The notes beneath the pieces were generated by a model. That model saw only the letters and a program-made list of their open reading frames with translations. It was not told where the DNA came from and searched no databases. The translations under genes were made by a program, and so were the position numbers. A DNA stretch of 64,000 nt, from contig JASXTE010000015.1 in assembly GCA_030280995.1 (NCBI GenBank), positions 5,195,001 to 5,259,000 on the forward strand, given 5' to 3'. Shown here piece by piece: positions 12,301 through 24,500 of the stretch; the first letter of the stretch is position 1, and each line of letters starts with the position of its first letter. The stretch is from Hemileia vastatrix. Taxonomy: Eukaryota; Basidiomycota; Pucciniomycetes; Pucciniales; Zaghouaniaceae.

Positions 12301-14770
12301 ATATTTTTATACATTTTTTTAATAATATTATAAAAGGTCTAACATCACTCAGTATGCATTTGGCACACGATTTTTTGCTATACTTAAATAAATAATAATA
12401 TAATTAAGACAAAAAATTAATCAAAAAATATGTATGAGTGAGGCACAAAGATAAAATACCAGTAGACATGTTTGTAAGAAATACTAGATGAACTGAAGAA
12501 AAATTCTACCCCAGCCACTCTCCATCATAGAAGTCTCCAGCACAAGTTCGGCCAAACTTGTGCTGGACACTTTTGGTCATGTGCAGTCAGATGGGATCAA
12601 TTCTCTGTATGGCAACAAAAATTTTTTTTTATAAAATTTCACTAGAAGTAGTTTGGTTTAGCTGAATCATCCACCTGCTGTTCTGCCCAATATCAGGTGT
12701 ATAATTTTTTATCTTTAAAGAAAAGGTCACTTATTACAATTAAGCCCTGATGGCCCCCATTTGCTTTAACACCTCTACTGGCTCTTGATAGCAGGAATTT
12801 TACCAGTATTTTTTTCATATTTGAACTCTTTGACTTTTATTTTACTCTTTAATTCCTCTTTTTACTTTTAAATTTCTATTTAATTTTTGTAAAACTAATC
12901 CTTTCCATATTTATTTACCTCTTTTTTAAGAAATTATTGAAGGTATAACTACACATGGTATGCATTTGGCACACAAGTTTTTGCTATACTAATAACATTA
13001 ATAATATAATGGTGATAAAATATTAATCGGATGATAAATATGAAAGATACAGACATATCAAATACCAGTAGACATGCTTATGAGAAATACAAGACGAAGG
13101 AACTGAAGAAAATTTCCACCCAAGCTACTCTCCATCATAAAAGTGTCCAGCACAAGTTTAACCAAACTTGTGCTGGACACTTTTAGTCATGTGCAGTCAG
13201 ATGGGATCAATTCTCTATATGGCAACAAAAAAACATTTTTTTATTAAAGTTCAATACAAGTAGTTTTGTTTAGCTGAATAATCAAACTGTTGTTCTTCCC
13301 AACCTCAGGTGTATAATTTTTTTTTGTTATTCATAATTGATCTCTTTGAGATTAATTTTACCTTTTTATCCCTAACATTGCTTTTGTATATCAATTTATT
13401 TTTTGTAAAACAAATCATTTTCATATTTTTTTTTCCTTTATTTAATTATATTATAAAAGGTGTAACATCACCCGGTATGCATTGGGCACACAAGTTTTTG
13501 CTATACTTATAATATGAATAATATAATGGTGACAATAAATTAATCAAATTAAATATATGAGTGAGGCACAAAGATCAAGCACCAATGGACATGTTTATAA
13601 GAAATACCAGATTAACTGAAGAAAAATTCTATCCTAGCTACTCTCCATCATAAATGTGTCCAGCACAAGTTTTGCCGAACTTGTGCTGGACATTTTTTGT
13701 CACATGCAGTCTGGTGTGATCAATTCTCTCTCAATCATTGAACTAGAAGTTGTTTGATATGGCTAAATGGTTCTGCTGAAGTTCTTTTAAACCTCAGATT
13801 GGCACTTTTTTATTTTTCAAAAAAGCAATTATAGTCCAAGTTTAGCCTCACTGGTGGACATTTGCCCCAACATGTCTACTTGCTCTTGATGGCAGTAATT
13901 TTATTTTAATTATTTATTTCATATTTGATTCCTTTAATTTTACCTTTTTATCCCTCATATTACTTTTGTATATCAATTTATTTTTTGTAAAACAAATCAT
14001 TTTCATATTATTTTACCTTTATTTAATAATATTATAAAAGGTGTAACATCACCCGGTATGCATTGGGCACACGAGTTTTTGCTATACTTATAATATTAAA
14101 ACATGATGGTGACAAAAAATCAATCAAATGATAAATATGAGTGAGGCACAAAGATCAAATACCAGTGGACATGTTTATAAGAAATACCAGATGACCTGAA
14201 GAAAAATTCCACCCTAGCTAACCTCCATCATAAAAGTGTCCAGCACAAGTTTGGCCGAACTTGTGCTGGACCCTTTTAGTCACATGCAGTCTGATGTGAT
14301 TAATTCTCTCTATTGCAATGAAAATGAATTTTTCTTCAATAATTGCACTAGAAGTTGTTTGATATGGCAAAATTGTCATCCTGAAGTTTTGGTAAAGCTC
14401 CAGTGGATTTTTTTTTATTTTTACAAAAAAGAAATTATAGTCCAAGTTTAGTGCCACTGGTGGGTGTTCACCCCATCCTGTCTACTTGCTCTTGATGGGA
14501 GGAATTTCACTTTAATTTTTTATTTCATATTTGATCCCTTTAATTTTACCTTTTTATCCCTCATATTGCTTTTGGATATCAATTTATTTTTTGTAAAACA
14601 AATCATTTTCATATTTTTTTACCTTTATTTAATAATATTATAAAAGGTGTTAGATCACCTGGTATGCGTTGGGCACACGAGTTTTTGCTATACTTATAAT
14701 ATTAATAGCATAATGGTGACAAAAATCAATCAAATGATAAATATGAGTGAGGCACAAAGGTCAAATACCA

Positions 14771-15359
14771 ATTAATCAATAGTTCTTTTTAATATTATAA
14801 ATTTTTTGATTAAATAAAATGGTAATAATGAATTATATTTTTCATCCACAATTCCACTCTAATGATTCCCACTGCACAAAAAGGGTTCACTTGGTCCTTT
14901 CTTTACTGCTTGTGCATATATTTTATTGCCCACAGTACTACAATTTTTTGTAGTGATTATCCCACATCTGATTCAGGAATATTTTTAAACAATATAAGTT
15001 TTTTTTACAAAAGACCTTATCATATCCAATATCCCACAAAAAATACAACCTGTTTTTGTATTAAAGCCCGTTAATTATTAAGAAATTGTTAAAATAATTA
15101 GATTAGACCCTGGCACAGCTAGATCCATACCAACCAACCTAAAGTCTTTTCAATATTGAAAACAATTAAATAAAATTATGATATCATACTAAATTATGGG
15201 CACCAACCATAATTCAGCACTTCACATTTGCTCTGCTACAAAATGAGTGCATGTAGCATTTTTCAAACGTTAGACTGTTTTTCTTCCTTCCCTCACACCT
15301 TTAGTCCAGAATGAAAATTTAGTATGAGTTTTGGTCAAAATGGTTTGCCAGTGTTATCT
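14771..15359. other. K1 interior without recognised content
   Basis: AT-rich sequence after the last satellite unit. A 70-codon open frame exists on + at 14862-15074 but has no recognisable motif. I see no RNA gene or repeat here. Confidence 0.4.
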
Positions 15360-15785
15360 GTATGCAATATGAATTCATATTGCATATTTCTATTTATGCA
15401 TAAAATATACTTGTTAAGCATCATTTTTTTGCATTTTTCAATCATTATGTATATTTATGCATATTCATATGCATATTCATTATACAGATTTATATGCATA
15501 TTAATATATTTTATTCATATACATATATGCACCTTTTTTTTGCATATTCAATATGCATATTTTTAATGCATATTCAATATGCATATTTTTATGCATATTT
15601 TTATGCCGATACAATATGCATATTTTTTATGCATAATCACTATGCATATTTTTATGCATATTTTTTATGCATATTTATTCTTCATAGTCATTATGCATAC
15701 ACTTTGGATAGGCATTTCACATCAACTTTTTAGCATGCAATAAGTATCCACCATGCAAATTCAAATGCATATGCATCTATATCAT
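15360..15785. repeat. ATGCATATT-rich degenerate tandem repeat
   Basis: More than twenty copies of atgcat or its variants at 9-20 bp spacing, for example atgcatatttttatgcatatt around 15575-15670. ATGCAT is self-complementary, so the tract is rich in small palindromes. The open frames across it are by-products of the repeat. It lies about 300 bp inside the right end of K1. Confidence 0.8.
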
Positions 15786-16081
15786 ACACGCAACATATAT
15801 TCAAGTTCAATATTTGAATATTAAGGTATGCTAAGTGATGTTGTTCAACCTTTTGCCAAACCTGAGATTAACTGATGTTCAATGTGGTTCTTAAGCTCTG
15901 CTCAAGGAGGGATTGTTCTGGATTCAATCTGTGACAGTTTATTTTTTCAATGTTTTTTCATCAGATTTAAAAACATCTTTCTGACAGTTTCAGGATGGTT
16001 TCCCAGCAGTTTCCTGACAAATTCCTGATATTTTCAAATAGAGGGAACTGCTAGCCGTTCACCCCCAGATTTTCCATGGTG

Positions 16082-17060
16082 TATCCCATCTTTTTTTCTC
16101 ATACTCAAATTCCTTATTTATACATTCTTGAGCATGTTTTCTGCATAATTCTTGCATCTGAAGAGAAGACTTAGTACCTGGATGGATATCCAATCTAGGT
16201 AATTTATTATGAGTTTTAACAGGGGTATTAGGTACATAACCCAACCATAACTCAAATGGCTTATTTCCAGTGACAGAATGTACTGTACTATTGTATGCAA
16301 ATTATAGACCTGGGATAAGGGTTACTCAATCATGCATGAATTTTTCATTGTCTTTAAAGTTAAGACCAAAAGCACAATATCTTCTTATCATATCTTCTAA
16401 AGTTTGTATTATTCTCTCTGCTAGCCCATCAGTTTGTGGATGGTGTGCTTTAAAAAGTTTTAATTGATACCCTGAAGCATCCATAAATGATGTCCAGAAC
16501 TCAGAAGTAAATTTAGGATCTCTGTCTGAGACTATTGCTTTGGGAAAACCTGCTATATTTAACATTTGTGTCCACCATAAAAAAGCTAAGTCCTTTGCAG
16601 AAACCTCTTTGTGGGTATGAATAAATTTACACATTTTTGTAAATCTATCTACAATTACCCAGAAGGAGTTATAACTCTTATGCCATGCTATTGGCAAACC
16701 TGTTACAAATTCCATGTTAATTATTTCCTATGGAGCTTTTGGTTTCTCAATTAGTTGTAATAAAACAGCTTGTTTGCCTGTTAATCTTTTAGATTTTTGA
16801 AAAGAATCACATGTCTCAACATATTTTTGAACATCCTCAGACATGTTTATCCACCAAGCTGTGTTTTTTACACTGTTTAATGTTTTATGGTAGTCAAAAT
16901 GACCTGCTAAGATATCATCATGACATATAATTCACATTAACTCTTTCATTGAAGGGAAAATTACAATTACATTACTTATTTTTTTCCTGTAATATATAAA
17001 ACCATCCTCAATGGAAAATTTTCCGATTTATAATGCGTTTATATACTTATTTGGTAATGT
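16082..17060 (-). pseudogene. Integrase zinc and catalytic domains (element A)
   Basis: The minus-strand frame 16715-16326 holds the integrase core: MEFVTGLP, then IVSDRDPKFTSEFW, then HPQTDGLAERIIQTLE, the D,D-35-E pattern of Ty3/Gypsy integrases. The first catalytic position is glutamate (GAA) instead of aspartate; B has MDF and C IDF at the same place. In the zinc finger upstream (about 16800) the CDSC motif reads CDSF. Both changes should abolish activity. The frame is open for 130 codons, then broken before the linker that runs into K1. The protein would have inserted the DNA copy of the element into the genome. Confidence 0.85.
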
Positions 17061-18950
17061 TTTTATCAAAACATTCATTAAAACATTAGATGGATCATTT
17101 AATATTGTAGTGAGTTTACTCAAGTCAGGATTGGAAGCATACATATCAAGAATTGATTACATAAATTCATCCTCAAGATCTACAATATAAATTCCATAAA
17201 TGTTAATAATCTCTGACTCAGGAAAATAAGCAGGATTATCATCATTATTTGGCAGAGGTACTCTAGATAACAAATCTACATTAGATTGTAAGGTTCCTGC
17301 TCTGGGTGTAATAGTCATCCATCCTCATTATTCTTGTACAGCTAATTTCCATCTATACATGTGTCTATTAGGAGTCTTCATGTTTAAGAGTGACTTAACT
17401 GTACTACAGTCAGTTATTAACTTAAATTTTTAGTCTTCAAGATTATAATGTAGCTTCTCAAGAGCCCATACTACTGCCAAACATTCAACTTGAGTAGCAC
17501 CATATTTCAATTCACTACTTCTTAGAGTACGTAAAATATAGCAAATTACTACTTCTGACATTTTTCCTTCAATAAGTTATTTTTGATGCAAAGCAGCACC
17601 CAGACCAATAAAACTTGCATCTGTATATAATAAAATAGGCAATTGGAAATCTGGTAATCCCAAGATAGGAGCTGTCATCAAAGATTCTTTCAACTTATCA
17701 AAAGCCTGTTGTCTTTCATTATTCCAAATGAAAGATTCTGATTTCTTTATCAGTGTGGTCAATGGTGCAGCAATTAATTGGTAGTTTTTTATATATTGTC
17801 TATAATAACTACACATACCAAGAAAAGATTGTACATCCTTAAAATTTTGAGGAATTCCAATATTCTTGATTGCAGCCACCTTATTTTGGTCTACACATAT
17901 TTGTAAGCCAGATACAATATGACCAAGCACTTTTAAAGACTAAAACCCAAATTTACATTTTTTCAATGCGATGGTCATTTTTATTTCATCAATTTTCTGA
18001 AATACCTTCTTTAAATGGATTAAGTGTTCATCATATGTCTTAGAGAACACTATGATGTCATCAATGTATACTATTGACCATCCTTAATCATTTAGTTATT
18101 GAATGTTATATCCTTTAACTTCTGAAATACTGATGGAGTATTTTTTGGTCCAAATGGCATCCTGATATATTTATAAATTCCCATGTGTGTTGTTATCAAG
18201 AAAAAGTTCTGTAAATTCTTTTCAACAGGAATTTGATGGTACCCTTTCTTTCCATCTAAGCAACTTATAAACTTAGAAACTTTAAGGGTTGCATGTATAG
18301 AGACAATCCTTAGCAAGGGATAAATAGCATCTACTGTAAATGTATTTGATGCTCTATAATCACCGCACAGTCTTGCTTTATCTTGTTCATAAGAAATCAG
18401 CACTGGTGATACTACACAATATTTTGGCGTAGTTTCAACCTTCTCAAGAATGTTCATTTTTAATAACATCTTAATATTATCCTCTATGTCTTTCCTCTTC
18501 ATTGGTGAAGCAGGGTATGGTTTCTTTTTAAGACTAGCAGGAATATTATCCATATCACAGGTTAAACTAGTTTTCATTTCATGATCTTTTACAAGGCCAA
18601 GTTCCTTTGTACCATGTGCAAAAGCCATTGGAAATTCTTTAATTAAGTCCAAAATATTTTTTTTCTCAGCTTCCCTTACCTGAGTGCCAAATGATACTTT
18701 AGAAATTTCTGTTTTCAGAAGTTCCATCTCATTGGATTCTCTTCCTTTGCACGGAATATTTGTTAATGACTCAATGTGTAAGACTGTGTTAAAAGAATTT
18801 ATTTTTAATTTCTTTTTACCATTCATGCCAATTGTAAAATTGTTATTAGCAGGGTCTAATTTCACACCAAATTTAGTCAGAATATCATTTCAAATGATAA
18901 AACAGTTACTACAGTTAGTATTATCCATTACTACAAAGTCACAAGGTACT
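17061..18950 (-). pseudogene. Reverse transcriptase and RNase H (element A)
   Basis: The minus strand encodes RT from about 18865: CGDYRASN, IYPLLRI, YKYIRMPFGPKNTPSVFQ and the YIDD catalytic motif near 18060, followed by FLGMCSYYRQYIKNY and LLYTDASFIGLGAALHQK at the RNase H start. Stops interrupt it just before YIDD (about 18086) and at 17941-17943 (KFGF*SLK), and RNase H is broken after 17577. The domain order protease-RT-RNase H-integrase is that of Ty3/Gypsy. It is a clear but dead copy; the same region of B is more decayed and that of C less. Confidence 0.85.
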
Positions 18951-19392
18951 CTTACATAACCATACTTATGTTTAAAGAAAAAAGCAGCTTTTTATCTACA
19001 GATAGGGTGTAGTACTGTTCCAAACCTCTCCAAATTTTACTTTGAACGGGTTAAAGCTTAGAAAGATATTCACTATCAATTTTTTGTAATGTATTAGTAG
19101 AAACAACAGAACCAGCAGCTCCTGTGTCCAGCACTATATTAACATTTTCACCAGAAATGATAGCTGGAACTGTGATAGGTGTCATTCTAAAGTTATCAGC
19201 TTTTATATCCTTAATGATTTCAGCATCCTCATAATTCATTAAAGATTCATTTGAGTCCATATTTAATATTGGATTTTCAAAGATGGACAAATCATCTTCC
19301 AACATACAGACTTCATTTTCATCACTATATGAGATATTGCTGTCATAATCACTTGATTCTTTACTTTTTTCAGTTTCAGTTTCAGATTCACA
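18951..19392 (-). pseudogene. Aspartic protease region (element A)
   Basis: Minus-strand frame 19305-19051 contains VNIVLDTGAAGSVVS, a retropepsin active site (D-T-G-A) in the usual hydrophobic setting. An open frame of 84 codons begins MLEDDLSIF, which matches the sequence just after gag at the end of the window in element D. The enzyme would process Gag-Pol. A stop ends the frame shortly after the active site, and the second half of the domain is read in another frame. Confidence 0.75.
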
Positions 19393-21471
19393 TTAATTTT
19401 CAACAATATTTATGTTTTTCACACATTTGTGACCTTTTACCCAAGGTTTGCTACACTTATAATAAGTATTTGTTTCATAATTTTTAGGTACTACAGGTGC
19501 AGTAGGTTTTTTCTGCTTCTCCTGAAGTGTTTTTGAATTCTGAGTTTTTACAGGTTCAACATTTTGTTTATAAGTGGAATACCTTGATTCATACTTATGG
19601 TTTAATAATATTTCATTGCAAATATTAATAAAATCAGAATATTCAATAACATTTAATGTTCTAGCTACAACAATATCTCTGCCAGATATAGGTAATTTAT
19701 ATATTATCTTATCTTTCCATAAGTTAAAATCCATATGAGGCTCAATGGCTTTTAATATTTTATTTAAATTCATTAAAAATACCATAGCTTTGTCACCATT
19801 CAAAGGATTATACCTAGTCTTCTTATAAAGCCTCTTCTGAGTAAGCCTGAATTTAGAACCTCCAAATTGTTTTTTAATTAGTTGTTTCCATTCAGTCCAA
19901 GAGTAATCTTTACCCTCACTAAAAACAGCTTCAAACTATAATAAAGCAACATCCTTAAATAAAGAAATTAATTTTGATTTTATTTCTTCATCTGGTAACT
20001 TATATGAGAATTTCAGGTTGTAAATTCTTTGAATAAAATGTTGTCAATCAGAGCTGGCTTCCCCATAATAAGTTTGGTACTGATCTATCTTAGGCCAGTT
20101 CTTCTGATTGGATTTTATTTCACTAATCTTAGGTAAATTCAATAACTCATTTTCTCTTGATAAATGGTCTTGTATTTCCTCCTTTATGGATTTGTGACTT
20201 AAATTTTCAGAGTTGACCCTACCACCAGATGGGTTTAGTTGTGGTGGTATATGGAAGGAATGAGATTCACTTTTTCCAATGAAAGGATTATTATTATACT
20301 GAGTATACTTATGATTATCCTGGTTCATTAGTAGATTGGAAGTTTCAATCTCAATTTTATTCAATATTTGTTGCAGCTCAGAGAAACTTTGATTTGTCTT
20401 GGATAAAGATAACATAATTCTTGATTCAATTTTCAATAAGTGTGCTTCATACAACTTTTCAAACTCACAGAATTTGTTTGAAATTTCACTATATTTATTA
20501 CTCAATGAATGATACTTAAGAGTCAGAAACAGATGTTCATTCTCTAATTCTTTATTTTGTGTTGCCAGTTGAGAAATGTTAAATTTTAAGGATGAAATAG
20601 TATCACTTGTGAGCTTAACTGTCTGTTCCTCACAATCAGTCATTCTATTCCACGATGCTGAAACAATTCTATGGAAAGTTGAATTATTTTTAAAATACTC
20701 CATGTCTTCCTTCTCAATTCTCTTGATATTTTATGAACTTCTCATCTTACTAGTAAGTGGTGGAAACTGAGGATTAACTGTATTATTATTATGAATAGTA
20801 CTGTTGTTATTGACAAAAGACAAGTCAGGTGTATCTACATCAAAACCTAATTTTATTAAGTCCTTCTCAATTCCCTGTACAGATTTGACATCAATAATAT
20901 TACCTATATTGTAATTATAAGTATTGTGTTCATTCTGAGAGGGTAATCTACTTACCACAAGATATATGCCAGTCCTGATTTTTGGTGCTTTTGCTTTCCT
21001 TTGTAGGGGTGAGCTAAGGAAGTCTGATGAGGAGGAGGATCCCTGTTCCAGCTGTGACTGGACCATTGATTATGGAACCAATACCACTTCCAATCTTCTA
21101 CCAGGATTTTCTCCTGGGAGTGATGTGACCCTCCTGGAGTAGGGGTTTGCTGACTTGTCTGGCCTCCCTTTAGCTCTGCCAAGGTTCAATTCATCTGTTG
21201 GAATCCTACCATGCAATTGTTCTGCCATTGCTCTACCTCTTTCAGCAAGAGAGACTTTGATTCCTCCAACTTCAGGACCTGTTTTTCAAGATGGGAAAGT
21301 TGATCCTGGAGAGGAGGAGACGTTTTCTTTATTGTAATCCTTTTTTAAGAGGGCATCTTTTTCTTCTATACTCATTTGCTCTGGCTGGGGGTATGATTGA
21401 CCCTCCATGGTTATGTCATGGAGCAATGTTTTTATTACATTTAGACCTGGTATTATAAGCAGGTTTTTCAC
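19393..21471 (-). pseudogene. Gag region (element A)
   Basis: Several minus-strand frames (21471-21286, 21182-20952, 21066-20731, 20703-20044, 19803-19393) line up with the gag of D and C. From N to C: a K/Q-rich linker with the VEDWKWYWFHNQW motif (VSKWQWDWLNTQW in D), a long predicted coiled-coil stretch (20703-20250), the conserved NQKNWPKIDQYQTY segment, the capsid core (DFNLWKDKIIYKLPISGRD) and a nucleocapsid finger. The finger reads YYKCSKPWVKGHKC, so its first cysteine is lost (CFKCNKPWQKGHVC in D). Frames change at several points; one change near 20960 lies by a GTAAGT and could be an intron. Confidence 0.8.
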
Positions 21472-22004
21472 TTAAATTGTGCTGGAGAGCACTCATATAG
21501 ATAAGAATAATAATATTTTATTTCTACAAAATAGAAAACCTATATGGTAATTAGTAGACAAGAATTATTAGCAATGCAATTACTAATAAAAGCTCAGGAG
21601 CTTACCCTGAATTTATATCTTTATTTATTTAAATAAAAAATATAAGAAAAATTCAAAAAATCTATTTAAAAAAATAATAATTTTAGCTAGACCTTTGTAA
21701 AGGTGAATAATTAGCCTACCAAGCTTTAACAAAATACCAATATAATTGGGTGTTATATTGGTGACTAAATACCAAGTGAAATTGGGTTTATAATGGGTAC
21801 AGTTACTACTGTAAATACCTAATTCTTATTATAAAAAATTTGTAAAATTATTAAAAGGGTTCTTTTCCACAATTACAGAGTTATGATTACCCACTAATGT
21901 GCAGCAGTCCCAAATATTAGGTTTGTTTGAGCTATACTAAAGTAAAAATCACATCCCCAGGCTTATACTAAATAATCTATAATAATCAAGGAAAGACCCC
22001 CAAT
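21472..22004 (-). other. Leader and putative primer site of element A
   Basis: Non-coding, AT-rich stretch between gag and the 5' LTR. On the minus strand the LTR end ctgaca is followed directly by attgggggtctttcc, the expected primer-binding position. All three family LTR ends considered here (A, C, D) are followed by attg. I could not match this to a tRNA 3' end or to the LTR itself. Confidence 0.45.
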
Positions 22005-23175
22005 TGTCAGTGTATCTATTATATAAGTATGATTTTATAGTATTTATTAATAGTCCTAGTACTTATTGGTAAATGATTTAGTGATTAAACCTCAGGGGAA
22101 GACTATTAAAATAGTTATACTCAAATAAAACTCACAATACTTGGATTTAAATGTGTGCTAGTGGTTGAAAATAGATAAATAGAATATAATTATAGCTTAT
22201 ATAATAATAATATAAATTTATAAAGGCTTTATAATATATTTCTAAATGAAAATAATTGTTTTTAAATGTTTAATTGAACTTTAGTAAGTAAGTGATGATC
22301 AATAACTTGTCAAATCCCTCCTTATACCAAAATCCACTGGAGTGCACAGACCTTCAATCCAGATGATGTCGCTGCTATCCCTGGAAATTACAGAACTTTG
22401 AGGGCCCATCACCTCCCCATGGCGTCCACTTGAAGCATATTCAACACCCAGACTTCCAGTTAGGACCCTCCATCACAATTAATGATAACACAGACCTATA
22501 CCATAAATAGAAAATCCAGATAAAAGGGGATACCATATAGAGACAGGTAAAATGACTAATCCAAAAGGATTTAAATGAAACCCAAAACATATAAAGGAAA
22601 CAAATTAAATTTACAAACCCCCAAAAACATCCCCAAGCATCCATATTAACCCATAAATGACCTCCCAACCAATAAATCTGTGAATATCCATCCAAGGAAA
22701 CAGATTAAGTTGTCCAAACTGAGTACATGTGCCTGAAAAAGATGTATATGCTTCTGTAGGCATTGCGAATCCACTGAATACATCCATATCACCTAAAATA
22801 AGCAGAAAAACAAAAGTTTATAGGCTATTAAAAGGCTAAAAACCCACTTATAGACCTAAATATACATAATATACTGCATATTTTACTGAATATCTGATTT
22901 ATGTATACATATAAGTTATGTATGTCAAAAATTACTTAATATCACTTAAGATAAATATATTATGACTCCATTAACACCTCAATAAGTCTTATTAGGCAAA
23001 GGATAATCTATTTAAACTACTATAAGTTATATAATAGTGTAATAATTATATATATGTATTATAAACATATATATAAGTGTTTTAACCTTATTTTTAAGAT
23101 ACAAGCTTAATTTATTTAAGGTTACCTTATTTTAAACATAAGAATTACTCAGTCCTGGAGATATCTAGGCTGACA
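22005..23175 (-). repeat. 5' LTR of element A
   Basis: 1171 bp, tgtcagtgtatct to ctaggctgaca on the + strand, perfect TG...CA termini. It is followed by the target duplication agaat and then by the integrase of element B. It is the best preserved type-A LTR in the window. Confidence 0.88.
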
Positions 23176-23180
23176 AGAAT

Positions 23181-24500
23181 GATATGGTTTTTTAAGAGAA
23201 ATAGGAAATACTAAATTTTTTCTATCATATAGTGCATATAATATAACTTCAACAGAAAATGGTTCAATGAATTGATTTTTTGTTTAAACATTACCATTTA
23301 ATTTGAAATGTAGTGTATAAGTAAGGAATTCATAACCTTATTTAAAAATTTTTTATTTACGGGCTTTATTGCATCTTTTCTTCTCATACTCAAATACCTT
23401 ATTAATACATTTTTGAGAATGCTTTCCACATAGTTGTTGCATTTTAATAAAAGATTTTGTACCTTAATGGATATAAAATCTTGGTAATTTATTAAGAGTT
23501 TAAGAAGGGGTCACTATTCAATATAGGGAGTTGACTTGCTAGCAAGTCCCCAACATGAACTCAGATGTAACTCAAACTGAAGTCATATTAAACCAATACT
23601 GAACTCCACTTGAATAACCACCTAAAACTGTTCTGCTGAGTGGTGTTTATCACTGATTGTATGGTTCCTTTGACAATATCTCAATGTGCGTTCAATCTGG
23701 GGTAAGTTTGGGTCCAAGGTTGCGGACTTGCTAGCAAGTCCACCCCCCATAGTGTGTGGTGGGTATTAGGTACATAACCAAACCATAACTCAAATAGCTT
23801 TTGTTCAATGACAGAATGTACTGTACTTTTGTGTGAAAATTCTAAATCAGGGATAAGGGTTACCCAATCATATGTGAATTTATCATTTTTTTAAACTCAA
23901 GACTAAAAGAACAATATCTTTTTATCATATCTTCTAAAGTTTGTATAATTATTTATTCCAGAACATCACTTTGTGGGTTGTGTGCCATAGAAAGATTTAA
24001 TTGACAACCTGAAACATCCATAAGTTATGTCCAGAACTGCAAAGTAAATTTTTTTATTTCTTTTTTAAAATATTTTTTTGAGAAAACCTGCTATATTTAA
24101 CATTTGTTTCCACCATAAAATTAATTCTTTTACAAAAACCTCTTTGTGGGTAGGAATAAATTTACAAATTTTTGTAAAACTATCTACAATTACCCAGCAG
24201 GAGCTATATCTCATATGTCCTTCTATTGGAAAACCTTTTACAAAGTCCATCTCAAATATTTAACATAGAGCTTTTGGTTGCACAATTTTTTGTAACAAAC
24301 AAGCTCTTTTTCATTTAAATCTTTTATATTTTCGACAAGAATCACATGTCTCAACATATTTTTGAATATCATCAGACATGTTAATCCACCAAGCTGTGTT
24401 TTTTACTCTGGTTAATGTTTTATGTAAGTCAAAATAACCTGCTAATATATCATCAAAAAACAACTCAACATTACCTCATTCATTGAAGGGGGAATTAATA
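23181..24500 (-). pseudogene. Integrase (element B)
   Basis: Continues the integrase broken at 2149. Minus-strand remnants include MDFVKGFP (first catalytic aspartate kept), a CDSC zinc pair near 24340, and the linker seen in A. Many stops and frameshifts leave no open frame above 61 codons. A CACTA-type MITE (23512-23761) sits between the core and the C-terminal module. The decay is heavier than in A, as expected since A inserted into B. Confidence 0.8.
23512..23761. mobile_element. CACTA-type MITE, copy 1
   Basis: 250 bp. Left end cactattcaatataggg, right end reversed caccacacactatgggggg, both leading into GACTTGCTAGCAAGTCC. Direct repeats ggt flank it (23509-23511 and 23762-23764). Element A has the empty site at about 16221-16232 (aggggtattaggtac), which proves the 3-bp duplication. 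It lies in the opposite orientation to the copies at 28446 and 32931. No ORF. Confidence 0.9.

Larger units (their letters stand above)
4200..14770. repeat. ~605-bp satellite with central palindrome
   Basis: A tandem array, 5'-to-3' on the + strand. Twelve units carry a clear palindrome of about 44 bp (AAAAGTGTCCAGCACAAGTT, then YGGCCR, then the complement) at about 6477, 7083, 7688, 9482, 10092, 10698, 11313, 11924, 12530, 13139, 13652 and 14232. Spacing is mostly 604-618 bp (last two 513 and 580; one gap widened by a solo LTR). Each unit also has a second, weaker hairpin (CCACCTGA ... TCAGGTGG) and shared words such as ctagctactctccatcat and cagatgggatcaattctct. Three divergent, shorter-period units precede at about 4270, 4510 and 4745. 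No coding capacity. Confidence 0.9.
3372..16081. mobile_element. K1: 12.7-kb CACTA-like element with satellite interior
   Basis: The ends are inverted repeats of about 45-50 bp: left CACCACAGGAAATCTAGGGG, right (reversed) CACCATGGAAAATCTGGGGG, both continuing into GTGAA..GCTAGCA...CCCTCT. The flanks are pieces of one integrase gene: left ...ctttatc, right tatccc.... Elements B and C have the uninterrupted form, giving a duplication of tat or tatc. CACYA ends with about 3-bp duplications are the signature of the CACTA (EnSpm) superfamily. I found no transposase; the interior is a tandem satellite, two solo LTRs and an ATGCAT-rich tract. It is therefore a giant non-autonomous element. The TIR core resembles that of the MITEs at 23512, 28446 and 32931. 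Confidence 0.75.
2150..23175 (-). mobile_element. Ty3/Gypsy retrotransposon A (host of K1)
   Basis: A minus-strand LTR retrotransposon flanked by perfect 5-bp duplications agaat (2145-2149 and 23176-23180). Order on the minus strand: 5' LTR (22005-23175), leader, gag, protease, RT, RNase H, integrase with a chromodomain-like tail, polypurine tract, 3' LTR (2150-2800). The integrase is split by the 12.7-kb element K1. Removing K1 leaves about 8.3 kb. All ORFs carry stops or frameshifts, and the integrase has catalytic changes, so the copy is dead. The target was the integrase region of element B, a relative. Confidence 0.85.

Noticed and set aside
4200..14770. CRISPR-like array from repeated palindromes
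   Set aside because: The repeats are ~44 bp but spaced about 605 bp apart by homologous, not unique, sequence, and the DNA is clearly eukaryotic with spliceosomal introns.
15324..15733. Two open frames with repeated YAYF/HIHI residues
   Set aside because: They are products of the ATGCATATT repeat.
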